Shown: piece by piece, positions 1 through 14,077 of the stretch | How the letters are laid out: every line of letters starts with the position of its first letter | Numbering within the stretch: the stretch's first letter is position 1 | Origin: Myxococcales bacterium | GTDB lineage: Bacteria; Myxococcota_A; Polyangia; Palsa-1104; JAEUJZ01 | Assembly (NCBI GenBank): GCA_016794505.1 | Contig: JAEUJZ010000037.1 | Span: 186,001 to 250,000 of the forward strand | Reading direction: 5' to 3' | DNA length: 64,000 bases | Notes under the pieces: model-generated | The model's input: only the letters and a program-made list of their open reading frames with translations | What the model was told of the DNA's origin: nothing | Database searches by the model: none | Translations under genes and position numbers: made by a program

Positions 1-1
1 G

Positions 2-1060
2 TCCGCGAGCGTGCTCTTTGAAGGCGCACGGCGACCGCTGCGCGGCGTTACGCCACCGCCGAACATTCCGTCGCTGTCGGCGCACGACTGCAGCACATGC
101 CATGACGCGATCTACAAGCAGTGGCTGGCATCGCGTCATGCACAGTCCTTTACCAATCGAATCTTCGTCGCTTCATTCCGTCGCGAACCGCTTTCATGGT
201 GCGTGTATTGCCACGCGCCCTTGCCTGAGCAAGCGAAGGCTCTGGCCGGCGCCCGCCACATCCGGGTCAGAGCCTTGCCGCTGGTCGATGAAGGCGTGAA
301 CTGTGCGGTCTGCCACATCCGCAACGGCGCGATCCTCAGCGCGCGAGCGCCCAGCGCCGCGGCCCTGCGCGCCCATCGGATGCGCGTCGTGCCCTCGCTT
401 GCCACGTCGGATTTCTGCGGCGGCTGTCATCAGTTCAACGTTCCGCGCCCTGGGCTTCCCGTTCGCTATACCGCTGAGCCCATGCAAGACACGCTGGCCG
501 AGTGGCGCCGCACGACGCGAAACAAAGAGTGTCAGGACTGTCATATGGCAGGCGGTGGGCATGCATTTCCCGGCGGGCACGACGTCGCGCTCTTGCGCAA
601 CACGCTGCGCGTTCACATCACGCCCAAAAACGATCGCCTGCAGATTGAGCTTGAAGCCAACGGCGCCGGCCACCGCGTTCCCACTGGAGATCCATTCCGT
701 CGCCTGCAACTACAGCTTCTCAGCGAAGAACAGGCGGCCACGCCGCTTGGCACCTACAGCTTTGGGCGACGCTTTCGCAACCCGCCACATGGCGACAAAG
801 ACACCTGGGTCTTGGCCCAAGATCTGTCGATTCCGCCGCCCACACAGGGCACGACAGCGGTGCGTAGCTTCACCGCGAAAGCGATGGGCGCGAAGTACTG
901 GCGACTGCTGTTTAGCTACCCTGCTCCAAGCAGTCGAGCGGATCTGCAGGGCGACGATATCGCGGTCGAAGTTCTGCGAGGCGCCGTGCCGCAGCCGATA
1001 CGCGAGGCCCCGACGCCCACGGCACTTCCTCCCGGTCGCCCCGCCCCGTCACGCCCGTAG
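2..1060 (+). CDS. Multiheme c-type cytochrome, five CxxCH motifs (5' partial)
   Basis: The visible 352 residues carry five heme-binding CxxCH motifs: CSTCH, CVYCH, CAVCH, CGGCH and CQDCH, all in the N-terminal half, followed by a beta-rich region of about 150 residues without further hemes. This is the layout of cytochrome c554-like multiheme proteins, which carry electrons in the periplasm or on the outer membrane. The reading frame is open to the first base, and no signal peptide precedes the first heme motif although such a protein must be exported, so the true start lies to the left; the GTG at 11 is probably internal. It ends in a Pro-rich tail at TAG. A role in electron transfer is secure from the motifs, but the partner is unknown. 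It lies 13 kb from the molybdoenzyme operon, so any link to it is speculation. Confidence 0.85.
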   Translation, partial: SASVLFEGARRPLRGVTPPPNIPSLSAHDCSTCHDAIYKQWLASRHAQSFTNRIFVASFRREPLSWCVYCHAPLPEQAKALAGARHIRVRALPLVDEGVNCAVCHIRNGAILSARAPSAAALRAHRMRVVPSLATSDFCGGCHQFNVPRPGLPVRYTAEPMQDTLAEWRRTTRNKECQDCHMAGGGHAFPGGHDVALLRNTLRVHITPKNDRLQIELEANGAGHRVPTGDPFRRLQLQLLSEEQAATPLGTYSFGRRFRNPPHGDKDTWVLAQDLSIPPPTQGTTAVRSFTAKAMGAKYWRLLFSYPAPSSRADLQGDDIAVEVLRGAVPQPIREAPTPTALPPGRPAPSRP

Positions 1061-1221
1061 GCTGGCTGCGCGCATGCTGCGTTCGCGCCGCCAGCCTGGG
1101 CAAAATGCTTGAGATCGTTGCGATCTTGCCGTGTTAGAAATTCGGGGGTTGTTCGGCACGCAGCGCTTGCCGTACCATCATCCCATCTTCCCGTTAGAGC
1201 CTCGTCGAGGAGAGCGAAAAC

Positions 1222-1683
1222 ATGGACGCACTGTCGGGCAGCGAAGTTCCTTGGCCGCAGCAACCGAAAGACAACTCGGGCACGATCTACATTGCTTCGG
1301 CAGTAGCCTCTGTCTTGGCCACGGCCATCGGGGCGGGGGCCGGAAAGATCGAGATCGGCCTCCTCATCGGCTTGGCAATTCCCATGGGCGGCGTCTTGTT
1401 TGCTCTCGCCCTTGTCGGCATGAGCATCGGCCCGGCGCTCAAGGGACACAGCGGAAAGTTCTCTGACTTCACGTCGTTCTCGCCGGAAGTCGAGCAGTCC
1501 TTCGTTGTGTTCGAGCAGACCTCGTACGAAGTCAGCAAGCGCGCGGCAACCATCGGCGCAGCCTCGGTGGGCATCGCCGGCCTGCTGTTTTCGATCATCG
1601 TTCTCACGATGGCATCGAAGGAACCGGCGGGTGGCCATGGCGCCCCGGCCAGCGGTGGCGCTGCCGCCGAACAGAAGCACTAA
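1222..1683 (+). CDS. Small membrane protein of unknown function
   Basis: This 153-residue protein has three clear hydrophobic segments, at about residues 21-40, 46-68 and 110-132, separated by a soluble stretch, and ends in a Gly/Ala-rich tail. It probably sits in the inner membrane. I do not recognise a family. The start ATG is supported by a purine-rich GAGGAGAG about eight bases upstream. It stands alone between the multiheme cytochrome and the FadL-type porin, all on the same strand but with gaps of 140-160 bp, so an operon is not indicated. The antisense ORF over it is a high-GC shadow. Confidence 0.75.
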   Translation: MDALSGSEVPWPQQPKDNSGTIYIASAVASVLATAIGAGAGKIEIGLLIGLAIPMGGVLFALALVGMSIGPALKGHSGKFSDFTSFSPEVEQSFVVFEQTSYEVSKRAATIGAASVGIAGLLFSIIVLTMASKEPAGGHGAPASGGAAAEQKH

Positions 1684-1826
1684 GTCTCCGCGCTGTTCCC
1701 GTCTCGCCTTCCCGCCTTTGGGACAGCCCAGTCCCGAGCTCGCCACGAATAAGTCCTCTCTTCCGTACGCAAAAAGTACCGTGCGCATGTCTCGACAAGC
1801 AGGGCCTGTCCACGATACAAAACTCT

Positions 1827-3395
1827 ATGCAACATGGCGCAGATCGTCGACGGTTGAAAGTCGGTGAGGCGCGGCAGCGTCGCCTGCTGCAAGGACACCG
1901 GGTCTGGCTTTGGCTGGGCTGTCTTGTGTGGCTGTGCAGCGCCGTGCCTGTCGCACAGGCGGGCGGCATGTTTGTCTCGCCGCATGGCGCACGCCCGCTG
2001 GGCCGCGGCGGGGCATTTGTGGCGGGAGCCGACGATCTCAACGCGATCTACTACAACCCGGCGGGCGTGGCGCTGGCCACAACGACGGGAGATGCCTGGC
2101 TTGGCGCAGGCAAAAGCGGCTTCAGCGTGCTGTTCGATCTGGGCTTTGTGCTGCAGAACATCGAGTACACGCGCAACGAAAATGGCATCCTGCGTCCGAC
2201 GATAACGGGCGATGCGGGACTGATGGGTGGGGCGCCGCTGTCCATCCCACAGTTGGCCATTGCCAAGCGCCTTGCGCCGTATTCATGGGGCTCGCTGACC
2301 TTGGGCCTGGGGTTGTGGATTCCGTACACGGGGCTGATGCGCTATCCCGAGCCAAGCTACGCCACCGAGGAAGATCTGCGCCGCGTGCCCGAGGTGGCGC
2401 CGCAGCGCTATGCCCTCTTAGGTCTGCACGAAGGCTCGCTGACTCGCTCGACGGTGCTGGCCGTGCTGAATCCCGTGGCCAGCTTCAGCCTGCTGAAGGA
2501 TCGCCTGCAGCTTGGCATCGGGCCGCAGCTTATGATCGTGTACTTCCGCTCGCGGCTGATGCTGAACGGCTGCCCTCAGGTGATGTGTCGCCCCGAGCAG
2601 CCGGACTATGACACGCTGGTGGTGGCGCAGGCTTTCGCGGTCACGCCCGCTTTCAACCTGGGCGCTCTGTATCGCGTCCTGCCATGGCTGCGGCTGGGTG
2701 CGGCGTTTCAGTTTCCGTTCCTGGTTCGCAGCGCAAAGGGCACGGTTGATACGCTGCTCGGCACCAATGAGATCTTCAACGGCGCGACGGTGCAGGGCCG
2801 CGATGCTTCGCTGTCGCTCAACCTGCCGCCGATTCTGCGCATCGGCGCCGAGTTTGCGCCGCTTGCCGATCGCTTGCGCATCGAGCTTGCGTACACCGTC
2901 GAGTTCTGGTCGGTGCAAGACGAAGTGCGCTTCACGCCGAACGGGATCACGATCGAGAATCTAAAGGGCATCGGCAGCTATCCGCTGGGGCCGGTGGCAC
3001 TGCGCCGCGACATGCTGACCACGCATGCCATCCACTTGGGTGGAGAAGCCAAGCTGTGGAAGTACCTCGGCGCTCGCCTAGGCGGCATGTTCGAGTCGTC
3101 CGGCATGCCAGATTCGACCCTTACGGTTCTGACTCCCGATGGACACAAGGGCCTGGTCGCGCTGAGCCTGTTTGTGCCCAAGGTTCACTTCTTGTCGGCG
3201 GACTGGCGCATCGACGTCTCGTACGGGCACATCTTTCAAGGGGATCGCGTCGTCGATCCGGCGGCAAGTCAGATCTATCCAGCCAACCCTCTGCGACCGG
3301 AAGCGACATATCCACCTGGCGTTGGCGGCACGGCTGCTGGCACCTACGCCGTGCGATACGACCTGATTGCGCTCGGCTTCGCGGTCACGCGCTAG
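1827..3395 (+). CDS. OmpP1/FadL/TodX-family outer membrane porin
   Basis: A 522-residue outer membrane beta-barrel of the FadL type, the family that takes up long-chain fatty acids and aromatic hydrocarbons. A signal peptide (hydrophobic core at about residues 26-42) ends in AQA. The mature start contains GARPLGRGGAFVAGADD followed by IYYNPAGVA, the hallmark of the family's N-terminal hatch region. Many alternating hydrophobic strands follow, and the protein ends in an aromatic/hydrophobic strand close to the C-terminus. Length is slightly above the usual 420-460. No strong Shine-Dalgarno sequence precedes the ATG, and the 25-residue n-region is long, so a slightly later start is possible. 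The substrate cannot be told from sequence. Confidence 0.88.
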   Translation: MQHGADRRRLKVGEARQRRLLQGHRVWLWLGCLVWLCSAVPVAQAGGMFVSPHGARPLGRGGAFVAGADDLNAIYYNPAGVALATTTGDAWLGAGKSGFSVLFDLGFVLQNIEYTRNENGILRPTITGDAGLMGGAPLSIPQLAIAKRLAPYSWGSLTLGLGLWIPYTGLMRYPEPSYATEEDLRRVPEVAPQRYALLGLHEGSLTRSTVLAVLNPVASFSLLKDRLQLGIGPQLMIVYFRSRLMLNGCPQVMCRPEQPDYDTLVVAQAFAVTPAFNLGALYRVLPWLRLGAAFQFPFLVRSAKGTVDTLLGTNEIFNGATVQGRDASLSLNLPPILRIGAEFAPLADRLRIELAYTVEFWSVQDEVRFTPNGITIENLKGIGSYPLGPVALRRDMLTTHAIHLGGEAKLWKYLGARLGGMFESSGMPDSTLTVLTPDGHKGLVALSLFVPKVHFLSADWRIDVSYGHIFQGDRVVDPAASQIYPANPLRPEATYPPGVGGTAAGTYAVRYDLIALGFAVTR

Positions 3396-3461
3396 GTCGG
3401 ATCGATCCACTACGATCTCTGTCCGATCCAGCCTCTGTAGCGTCGTAACGTTGGCTGTGAA

Positions 3462-3483
3462 ATGTCGCGAGGCGCTGCGACAT
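3462..3483. terminator. Stem-loop between the FadL gene and the next gene
   Basis: A 7-bp perfect stem (ATGTCGC and GCGACAT) encloses an 8-base loop 66 bases after the FadL stop codon. No T-run follows, so it is not a classical intrinsic terminator. It could be a Rho-dependent end, an mRNA-stability hairpin or chance. Confidence 0.3.
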
Positions 3484-3539
3484 CTCGTTAAGATCGAATC
3501 CCGTACATCCAGCCGATGCTTCGACGAAAGGGGGGCCTT

Positions 3540-5297
3540 ATGCGCGAACACGCTTGCTCTGCGCTGTGTAGAGCGCTGCTTCTGGCCGCGATGTGTTGTC
3601 AGATCCCGACGGCACACGCCCAGATCCAGCTGCCCAATGGAACTGCGATTCCAGCGAACAACGCCTATCGTGACGTGCTCAATGCAGGGGCCGTAGGAAC
3701 GCCCGCGCGATCGCGGACCACGCAGCTCAGCGCCAATCCCGCGACCTACGTCAACGAAGGCATCACCACGAACAACAACTTCGCCATCGAACCGCAGCTG
3801 TTCTCGCCGCTGTGTGACTTCAGCGTGCGCTTCATCTACAAGGGCGGCGGCGCTCGCTTCGGCATCGGTTGGTACAACGAAAGGAATGACAACGGCTCGG
3901 CCCGCACGACGGCGCCGCTGTATCGCTTCAACAAAGGCGACATCAACCAGACAGCAGCCGACAGCGATATTCAGTTGCTGGTGCCATTCACGCGAGGCGG
4001 AGCCGACATCTCGGATGACAGCCTGCCGCTGGATATTCCCGTGGCCAGCATTCGCAGCAACCCACGCTACAGCGGTGGATTGATTGGCCTGGCCTTGATC
4101 CCCAAGCCGATCTCGAACGACGCATGCTGCGCGGGCGCGGCGGGCGCATCGTGTCTGGGAAGCTGTCGCATGGCGGGCGGTGGCGGCTGCTGCGATACCA
4201 ACAACGGCAACGCCACGCAGTACCACTACACCGAGCACAAGTGGAACGTGCAGTGCAATGCCTGCACCTTCCGCAAGGGCGGTCCCTGGTACTCGCACTT
4301 GATCTATCGATCCACCAAGCTCGACAACACGTTCTATTTGGGATTTGAGGATCTCGACTTCCGCGATGCCGACGGTGCGGCAGGCATCAACGGCAACGAC
4401 CTGGACTATGAAGACTTCGTGTTTCAGTTCACCGGGCTGACCTGTTTGGGTGCCGGTCAGGCCTGCGAAGACAGCACGCGCCAAGGCTCGTGCCGCATCG
4501 GCGTCACCGAATGCAACGGCCAAGGGCAGATCTTCTGCAAGGCCATCGTGAATCCATCCACGGAGCGCTGCGACGGCTTGGACAATGACTGCAACGGCAC
4601 CGTCGATGACAACGCGCCCTGCCCGCAGGGTCTGATCTGCGATCGCGGCAAGTGTGTCGGCAGCTGCTTGGATGAATTCCCATGTCCGCCGAACAGCGGC
4701 TTGGTCTGCGACCGCGGCCGCTGTGTCAACCAAGGCTGCGAAGGCGTGACCTGCAGCGCCGGGCAGGCATGCAAGGCCGGCACCTGCGTCAGCGCCTGCG
4801 ACGGCGTACGCTGCCCGCCCCCGACGATCTGCAGCGGCGGCTTGTGCATCGATCCGTGCAAAGATCCAACGACTGGAAATACGATCGACTGTGGACCCAA
4901 AAAGACCTGTGTGAACGGCGCCTGCGTGTCGACGTGTGACTGTCTGCCATGCAGCAGCATCGGCGATGCCTGCCAAGCCAGCACCGGCAAGTGCGTTCCG
5001 CGGGCGTGCCTCAATATGAGCTGCCCAGCCGGCACCTATTGCGACGAAAACGGCGCCTGTGCATCCCCCTGCGAAAACGCGATCTGCCCCACCGGGCAAG
5101 AGTGCAAAAGCGGTCTCTGCCAAGACATCGGCACGGGCGGCGACATGCCAAACCCCGACGACATCCCGGCCAGCGGAGCCATCGCCACCGGCTGCTCGTG
5201 CCACGAAGCCCCCACCCATGGCGGCACCGGCAGCAGCGGCTTGGCGCTGCTCGCAAGCATGGTGCTTTTGGCTTGGGCTTTGACCCGACGCTCCTAA
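3540..5297 (+). CDS. Secreted cysteine-rich protein: DUF4114-like domain, MopE motif, MYXO-CTERM-like anchor
   Basis: A 585-residue exported protein. The ATG at 3540 is chosen over an earlier in-frame one because GAAAGGGGGG lies just upstream and a signal peptide ending AHAQ follows directly. The first third ends in LGFEDLDFRDADG and DLDYEDFVFQFTG, the acidic signature of DUF4114-type beta domains, which probably bind calcium. Next comes CDGLDNDCNGTVDDN, the MopE-type putative metal-binding motif common in myxobacterial surface proteins, then about 200 residues of Cys-rich EGF/TIL-like repeats. The C-terminus has GCSCH, a hydrophobic segment and RRS, matching MYXO-CTERM sorting tails. It is therefore likely anchored at the outer surface; its ligand is unknown. 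Confidence 0.85.
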   Translation: MREHACSALCRALLLAAMCCQIPTAHAQIQLPNGTAIPANNAYRDVLNAGAVGTPARSRTTQLSANPATYVNEGITTNNNFAIEPQLFSPLCDFSVRFIYKGGGARFGIGWYNERNDNGSARTTAPLYRFNKGDINQTAADSDIQLLVPFTRGGADISDDSLPLDIPVASIRSNPRYSGGLIGLALIPKPISNDACCAGAAGASCLGSCRMAGGGGCCDTNNGNATQYHYTEHKWNVQCNACTFRKGGPWYSHLIYRSTKLDNTFYLGFEDLDFRDADGAAGINGNDLDYEDFVFQFTGLTCLGAGQACEDSTRQGSCRIGVTECNGQGQIFCKAIVNPSTERCDGLDNDCNGTVDDNAPCPQGLICDRGKCVGSCLDEFPCPPNSGLVCDRGRCVNQGCEGVTCSAGQACKAGTCVSACDGVRCPPPTICSGGLCIDPCKDPTTGNTIDCGPKKTCVNGACVSTCDCLPCSSIGDACQASTGKCVPRACLNMSCPAGTYCDENGACASPCENAICPTGQECKSGLCQDIGTGGDMPNPDDIPASGAIATGCSCHEAPTHGGTGSSGLALLASMVLLAWALTRRS

Positions 5298-5320
5298 GCC
5301 ACAGACGGTGCCAGAGCACT

Positions 5321-10717
<5,397 letters not shown>

Positions 10718-11052
10718 CTGTCCCCCTTGGCTTACGCCCGTCACGTTGACCGCAAACAAGAAAGCCGTCGGCCCCAGCGGGCCGCGATCAAGACCCCGTT
10801 CGTTGTGCGCGGATCGCACATTCACAATCGGCTGCACACCCCATCTGGGCCGTATTGCGCCCCTCTCAGCATGGGGTGATGAAACCAGATCATCGGGGGG
10901 AAAAAGGAGGCCGCGCAAGGTGGTTCGCAGCGCCGGCAGAATCGAGTTTCCGAAATGCACCGAGGGATTTCCAGCGCTGGGCGAAAGCGCGCCTGGTCGC
11001 TGACTCTGTCCCTTGACATCGCCGCCTAGAGCGAGGCGTATACTCCGTGGCC
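10718..11052. other. Divergent intergenic region
   Basis: These 335 bases separate the minus-strand giant kinase from the plus-strand lipase-like gene. They should hold both promoters. The only recognisable element is the candidate TTGACA/TATACT pair close to the plus-strand gene. A long upstream extension of the kinase ORF covers this stretch but lacks a ribosome-binding site and any recognisable domain. Confidence 0.6.
11013..11044 (+). promoter_or_regulatory. Candidate sigma-70-type promoter for the lipase-like gene
   Basis: TTGACA lies at 11013-11018 and TATACT at 11039-11044. The 20-bp spacer is longer than the usual 16-18. A start point seven or eight bases after the -10 box would fall at or next to the ATG at 11053, which would give a leaderless or nearly leaderless mRNA, in keeping with the lack of a clear Shine-Dalgarno sequence. 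Confidence 0.4.
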
Positions 11053-13098
11053 ATGCGAGCGCTGCGTCTGTTTTCGATGGGAAGTTTGCCGCTCCTTGCA
11101 GCGGCGTGTCAGCCTTCTATGCCGAGTTCCCTGCACGTGCAGATGGACTTCACGCGAGCCGATGGCTTCTACTCTGCGCCCTTCCCCAGCGACGATCTGC
11201 GCCATGAAGAAACGCTGGCAAACAGGACGATCGCCCGGATCGATCTGTCGCGCTTTCCCAACCCTGGCAAGGTCCCGCTGGTGCGACAAGCGCTCGACAT
11301 CTTGTCGCACGATGCGCGGGGCTTTGGTCTTGCCAGCGGTGTGTTCTTTACGTTGCGCAGCGATCATGGCGCGATTGGGATCGATCCAAGCGACGACACG
11401 CAGTCGCCAGATGCCCCGATGTTCCTGCTGGATCTTGAGCGCGGCACGCGCCATCCAACGCGCATGCAGTACACGCCCGATGGCGGTCCGTTTGGTGCCC
11501 CAAACATGCTCTCGCTGCTGCCCGTGCAGGGCATCCCGCTGCGCGAACGAACGCGCTACGCCGCCGTGATTCGTCGCGACCTGCCGCAGCGCACCGGAGA
11601 GACCGTTCGCTTCGCAGCCAGCCCGCAGGTAGCGCAGCTTGTCGCAGGCAACGTGCCCGCCGGTCTCTCGCCCGATACGGCAGAGCGATATCGCCACGCG
11701 CTGCGCGTCTTGGCGGATCAAGGCATCGCGGCGGACGATATCGCCGGACTATCGGTGTTTACCACCGACGATCCTCTAGCCCAGACCCGACGCTTCATGG
11801 CCGATCTGCGTGCGCAACCACGGCCCGCGATCGAGCGGGCGTTTACACGAAGCGAGGTCTTCGCAGACTACTGCGTCTATCACACGACGATTCCGATGCT
11901 GGACTACCAACAAGGCGAGCCGCCGTACACACATGCAGGTGGCGGCTGGGTCGAGGATGAGACGGGCAAGCCGGTGCCGCCGCATGGTATGCGCAGCAAC
12001 TTCTGGTTGACGGTGCCGCGTCGCCCCATGCCCACTGCGGGATATCCGACGGCGGTCTTCGTGCGGACCGGTGGGGGTGGCGATCGGCCGCTGGTCGATC
12101 GAGGGCCGCAGCGGACACCGGGGGGACCGGCGATCACAGACGGCAGCGGGCCGGCTCATCACTTTGCGCAAACTGGCTTTGCCGCGCTCAGCGTCGACGG
12201 TCCGCTCGGCGGCCTGCGCAACCCCGATCGAGAAGACGAGCAGTTCCTCATTTTCAACATCCAAAACCCAACGGCGCTGCGCGACAACGTGCGCCAGTCC
12301 GCCATCGAGATCGCGCTGCTGCCCGCGCTGATCGACGGCTTGCGCGTCGACACCAGCGACTGCCCAGGGGCGGCAGCGACCACAACGCTGGATACCGGCA
12401 CGCTGGCGCTGATGGGCCACTCGACTGGATCGGTGATTGCGACCTTGGCAGCATCGCTAGAGCCACGCTATCGCGCACTTGTGCTGAGCGGAGCCGGAGC
12501 GAGCTGGGTGGAAAACGTGCTGCACAAGCGCAAGCCCATCGAGGTCAAGCCCGTCGCAGAACTTCTGATCGGCTATGCCTCTGAGGGCCGCTCGCTGCAC
12601 GAACACGATCCGGTGCTGTCGCTGGTGCAGTGGGCCGCGGATCCAGCCGATGGACAGCTGCACGCCGGCACGATCTTGCACGCAGCCGACACCAGCGAGC
12701 GACACGTGCTGATGTTGCAGGGCATCGTCGACAACTACATCCGGCCGCCCATTGCGCTGTCGCAGGCGGTACCGCTGGGGCTGGACTTGGCGGGCCCGGC
12801 GCTTGATTCCGCACATCCTGATCTAAAGGACGAACGTCATCTCATGGATGTCCTGCCGCTGGTTGCGCGGGGTCAGATCGACTTGCCTGTGTCGGGCAAC
12901 CAAACGAGCGCGCGTGGGAAGCCGGTGACGGCCATCGTCGTGCAACATCCCCAGGATCCCTATCAAGACGGTCACGAAGTGGTCTTTCAGAGCGAGCCTC
13001 CGCAGCATCAGTACCGCTGCTTCCTAGAGACGTGGCTGCGCGGAACCCCGCGTGTACCGATAGGCGCCGCAGCCAATGCGCCCTGCACGCCGCGCTAG
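11053..13098 (+). CDS. Lipase/esterase-like alpha/beta hydrolase lipoprotein
   Basis: A 681-residue lipoprotein: a short signal peptide ends in LLAAAC, so the mature protein should be lipid-anchored at Cys. Early in the mature part ADGFYSAPFPSDDLR resembles the N-terminal region of secreted bacterial lipases, where PFPSD is typical. GHSTGS, about two thirds along, is the nucleophile elbow (GxSxG). GIVDN and DGHEVVFQ near the C-terminus fit the acid and His of a Ser-Asp-His triad. This supports an extracytoplasmic esterase or lipase, though the substrate is open. A GTG two codons upstream is an alternative start. The gene is divergent from the giant kinase and is followed by a 400-bp gap. Confidence 0.78.
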   Translation: MRALRLFSMGSLPLLAAACQPSMPSSLHVQMDFTRADGFYSAPFPSDDLRHEETLANRTIARIDLSRFPNPGKVPLVRQALDILSHDARGFGLASGVFFTLRSDHGAIGIDPSDDTQSPDAPMFLLDLERGTRHPTRMQYTPDGGPFGAPNMLSLLPVQGIPLRERTRYAAVIRRDLPQRTGETVRFAASPQVAQLVAGNVPAGLSPDTAERYRHALRVLADQGIAADDIAGLSVFTTDDPLAQTRRFMADLRAQPRPAIERAFTRSEVFADYCVYHTTIPMLDYQQGEPPYTHAGGGWVEDETGKPVPPHGMRSNFWLTVPRRPMPTAGYPTAVFVRTGGGGDRPLVDRGPQRTPGGPAITDGSGPAHHFAQTGFAALSVDGPLGGLRNPDREDEQFLIFNIQNPTALRDNVRQSAIEIALLPALIDGLRVDTSDCPGAAATTTLDTGTLALMGHSTGSVIATLAASLEPRYRALVLSGAGASWVENVLHKRKPIEVKPVAELLIGYASEGRSLHEHDPVLSLVQWAADPADGQLHAGTILHAADTSERHVLMLQGIVDNYIRPPIALSQAVPLGLDLAGPALDSAHPDLKDERHLMDVLPLVARGQIDLPVSGNQTSARGKPVTAIVVQHPQDPYQDGHEVVFQSEPPQHQYRCFLETWLRGTPRVPIGAAANAPCTPR

Positions 13099-13429
13099 AA
13101 GACATTTCGCCGAGCCGGTGGGCCCCCGCCTTTGCCGGCCTGAAGCGCTGGCCGCTGTCGTTCGCTTGAGCGTGCCTGCCGTGGTGTTCGGATCGCGACG
13201 TTCTGGCGCCCACGCCTGCCCGCGAGCGAGCGACGGCGCCGAAGTCAGGAAATGCGCAGGCTTTGCGGCGAGCCATGTCAGGACAGAAATCCCTGCGCAT
13301 CCCTAGCGAGCTCTCGCTGGAACGAGCCGCTGGCGAACAATCGGATCTGTGTAGGTGCGGCAGGTTTTGCGGCATGGGTCGGCATCGCGGCTGCATGGGC
13401 GGATGCGCTATGGTTGAGCGCTTCTTTCA

Positions 13430-13441
13430 GACCTGTAGGTC
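13430..13441. promoter_or_regulatory. Operator-like palindrome, upstream copy
   Basis: GACCT-GT-AGGTC is a perfect 5-bp dyad with a 2-base centre, followed by ATGA. It lies about 60 bp before the Rrf2-family start codon. The second copy, 40 bp downstream, shares both half sites and the ATGA flank, which points to one binding protein recognising both, most simply the regulator itself. Confidence 0.6.
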
Positions 13442-13468
13442 ATGAACTAGAGACATCAGCTGACTAAA

Positions 13469-13482
13469 TGACCTTTAGGTCA
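13469..13482. promoter_or_regulatory. Operator-like palindrome, downstream copy
   Basis: TGACCT-TT-AGGTCA is a perfect 6-bp dyad with a 2-base centre, again followed by TGA, 20 bp before the regulator's start codon. Its centre is close to 40 bp from that of the upstream copy, roughly four helical turns, so two dimers could bind on the same face of the DNA. Autoregulation is the simplest reading. Confidence 0.65.
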
Positions 13483-13502
13483 TGAGATAGGAACCGCGGA
13501 TC

Positions 13503-13970
13503 ATGCTCAGCCAAACGGTCGGGTACGCAGTGCTGGCCCTGGGACATCTGGCAAAGGTCAAAGAGCCGACCTTTGTGCGCGACATCGCCGAGGCTACGGC
13601 CATCCCTGGCCCATATCTTGCGAAGCTGATCAATCAACTGGCACGAAAGGGTTTGGTCATGACGCAGCGCGGCTTGCGCGGCGGCGTGGTGCTAGCCCGG
13701 CCGGCCGCTGAAATCACGCTAATGGAGATCTGTGAAGCGCTGGATGAACCGGTTGTGCAGAAGCGCTGCATGCTCGGCTTCCCGCAGTGCTCAGAAGAGC
13801 ACGAGTGCCCGGCGCACAAGTTTTGGTTGAAAGAGCGCGCAGTCATCACCGACTTCCTGTCACAGACCACGCTGGCCGATGTGGCTCGCGGAGGTCGCAG
13901 CAAGCACAAAGAGCGTCGTGGACCCGGTCCCCTCGTCTCCTTGCCGACACGCGCACGACTCGGCCGCTGA
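13503..13970 (+). CDS. Rrf2-family transcriptional regulator with Fe-S-type cysteines
   Basis: A 155-residue winged-helix regulator of the Rrf2 family (IscR, NsrR and relatives). The N-terminal 70 residues match the family: LSQTVGYAVLALGHLA, then a recognition helix with GPYLAKLINQLARKG and a wing with RGLRGGV. Cys89, Cys96 and Cys102 form C-x6-C-x5-C, close to the cluster-binding triad of IscR and NsrR, so it probably senses NO, redox state or Fe-S status. AGGAA lies nine bases before the ATG. Two palindromes upstream suggest autoregulation. The molybdoenzyme operon starts 107 bp downstream on the same strand and a nitric oxide reductase lies 10 kb on, so control of nitrogen-oxide metabolism is a reasonable inference. 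Confidence 0.9.
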   Translation: MLSQTVGYAVLALGHLAKVKEPTFVRDIAEATAIPGPYLAKLINQLARKGLVMTQRGLRGGVVLARPAAEITLMEICEALDEPVVQKRCMLGFPQCSEEHECPAHKFWLKERAVITDFLSQTTLADVARGGRSKHKERRGPGPLVSLPTRARLGR

Positions 13971-14007
13971 CCGAGCACTCAAAGCAGACTCCGCCCAATG
14001 AACGAAA

Positions 14008-14032
14008 GACCGCTCCGCCGATGGCAGCGGTC
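14008..14032. other. Stem-loop between the Rrf2 gene and the molybdoenzyme operon
   Basis: GACCGCT and AGCGGTC form a perfect 7-bp stem with an 11-base loop. A second small hairpin (GCACC, loop TTGC, GGTGC) follows at 14043-14056, just ahead of the ribosome-binding site at 14067-14071. No T-run follows either. They could act in partial termination or in leader folding of the operon mRNA. Confidence 0.3.
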
Positions 14033-14077
14033 GCCTGATCGGGCACCTTGCGGTGCTCACGAATGCGGAGGTGTGTT

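Larger units (their letters stand above)
13099..13502. other. Gene-free region ahead of the Rrf2 regulator
   Basis: About 400 bases without a supported gene. Short ORFs here overlap each other in several frames and lack ribosome-binding sites. The last 75 bases hold two palindromic operator-like sites and presumably the regulator's promoter. I see nothing recognisable in the first 300 bases. Confidence 0.6.

Noticed and set aside
916..1788. 290-codon minus-strand ORF
   Set aside because: Covers the cytochrome end and the small membrane protein in antisense, with no ribosome-binding site or domain.
3078..5219. 713-codon minus-strand ORF
   Set aside because: Antisense to the FadL end and the DUF4114/MopE protein, which have clear domains, signal peptide and ribosome-binding site. 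Its product is Ala/Arg/Val-rich with no domain.
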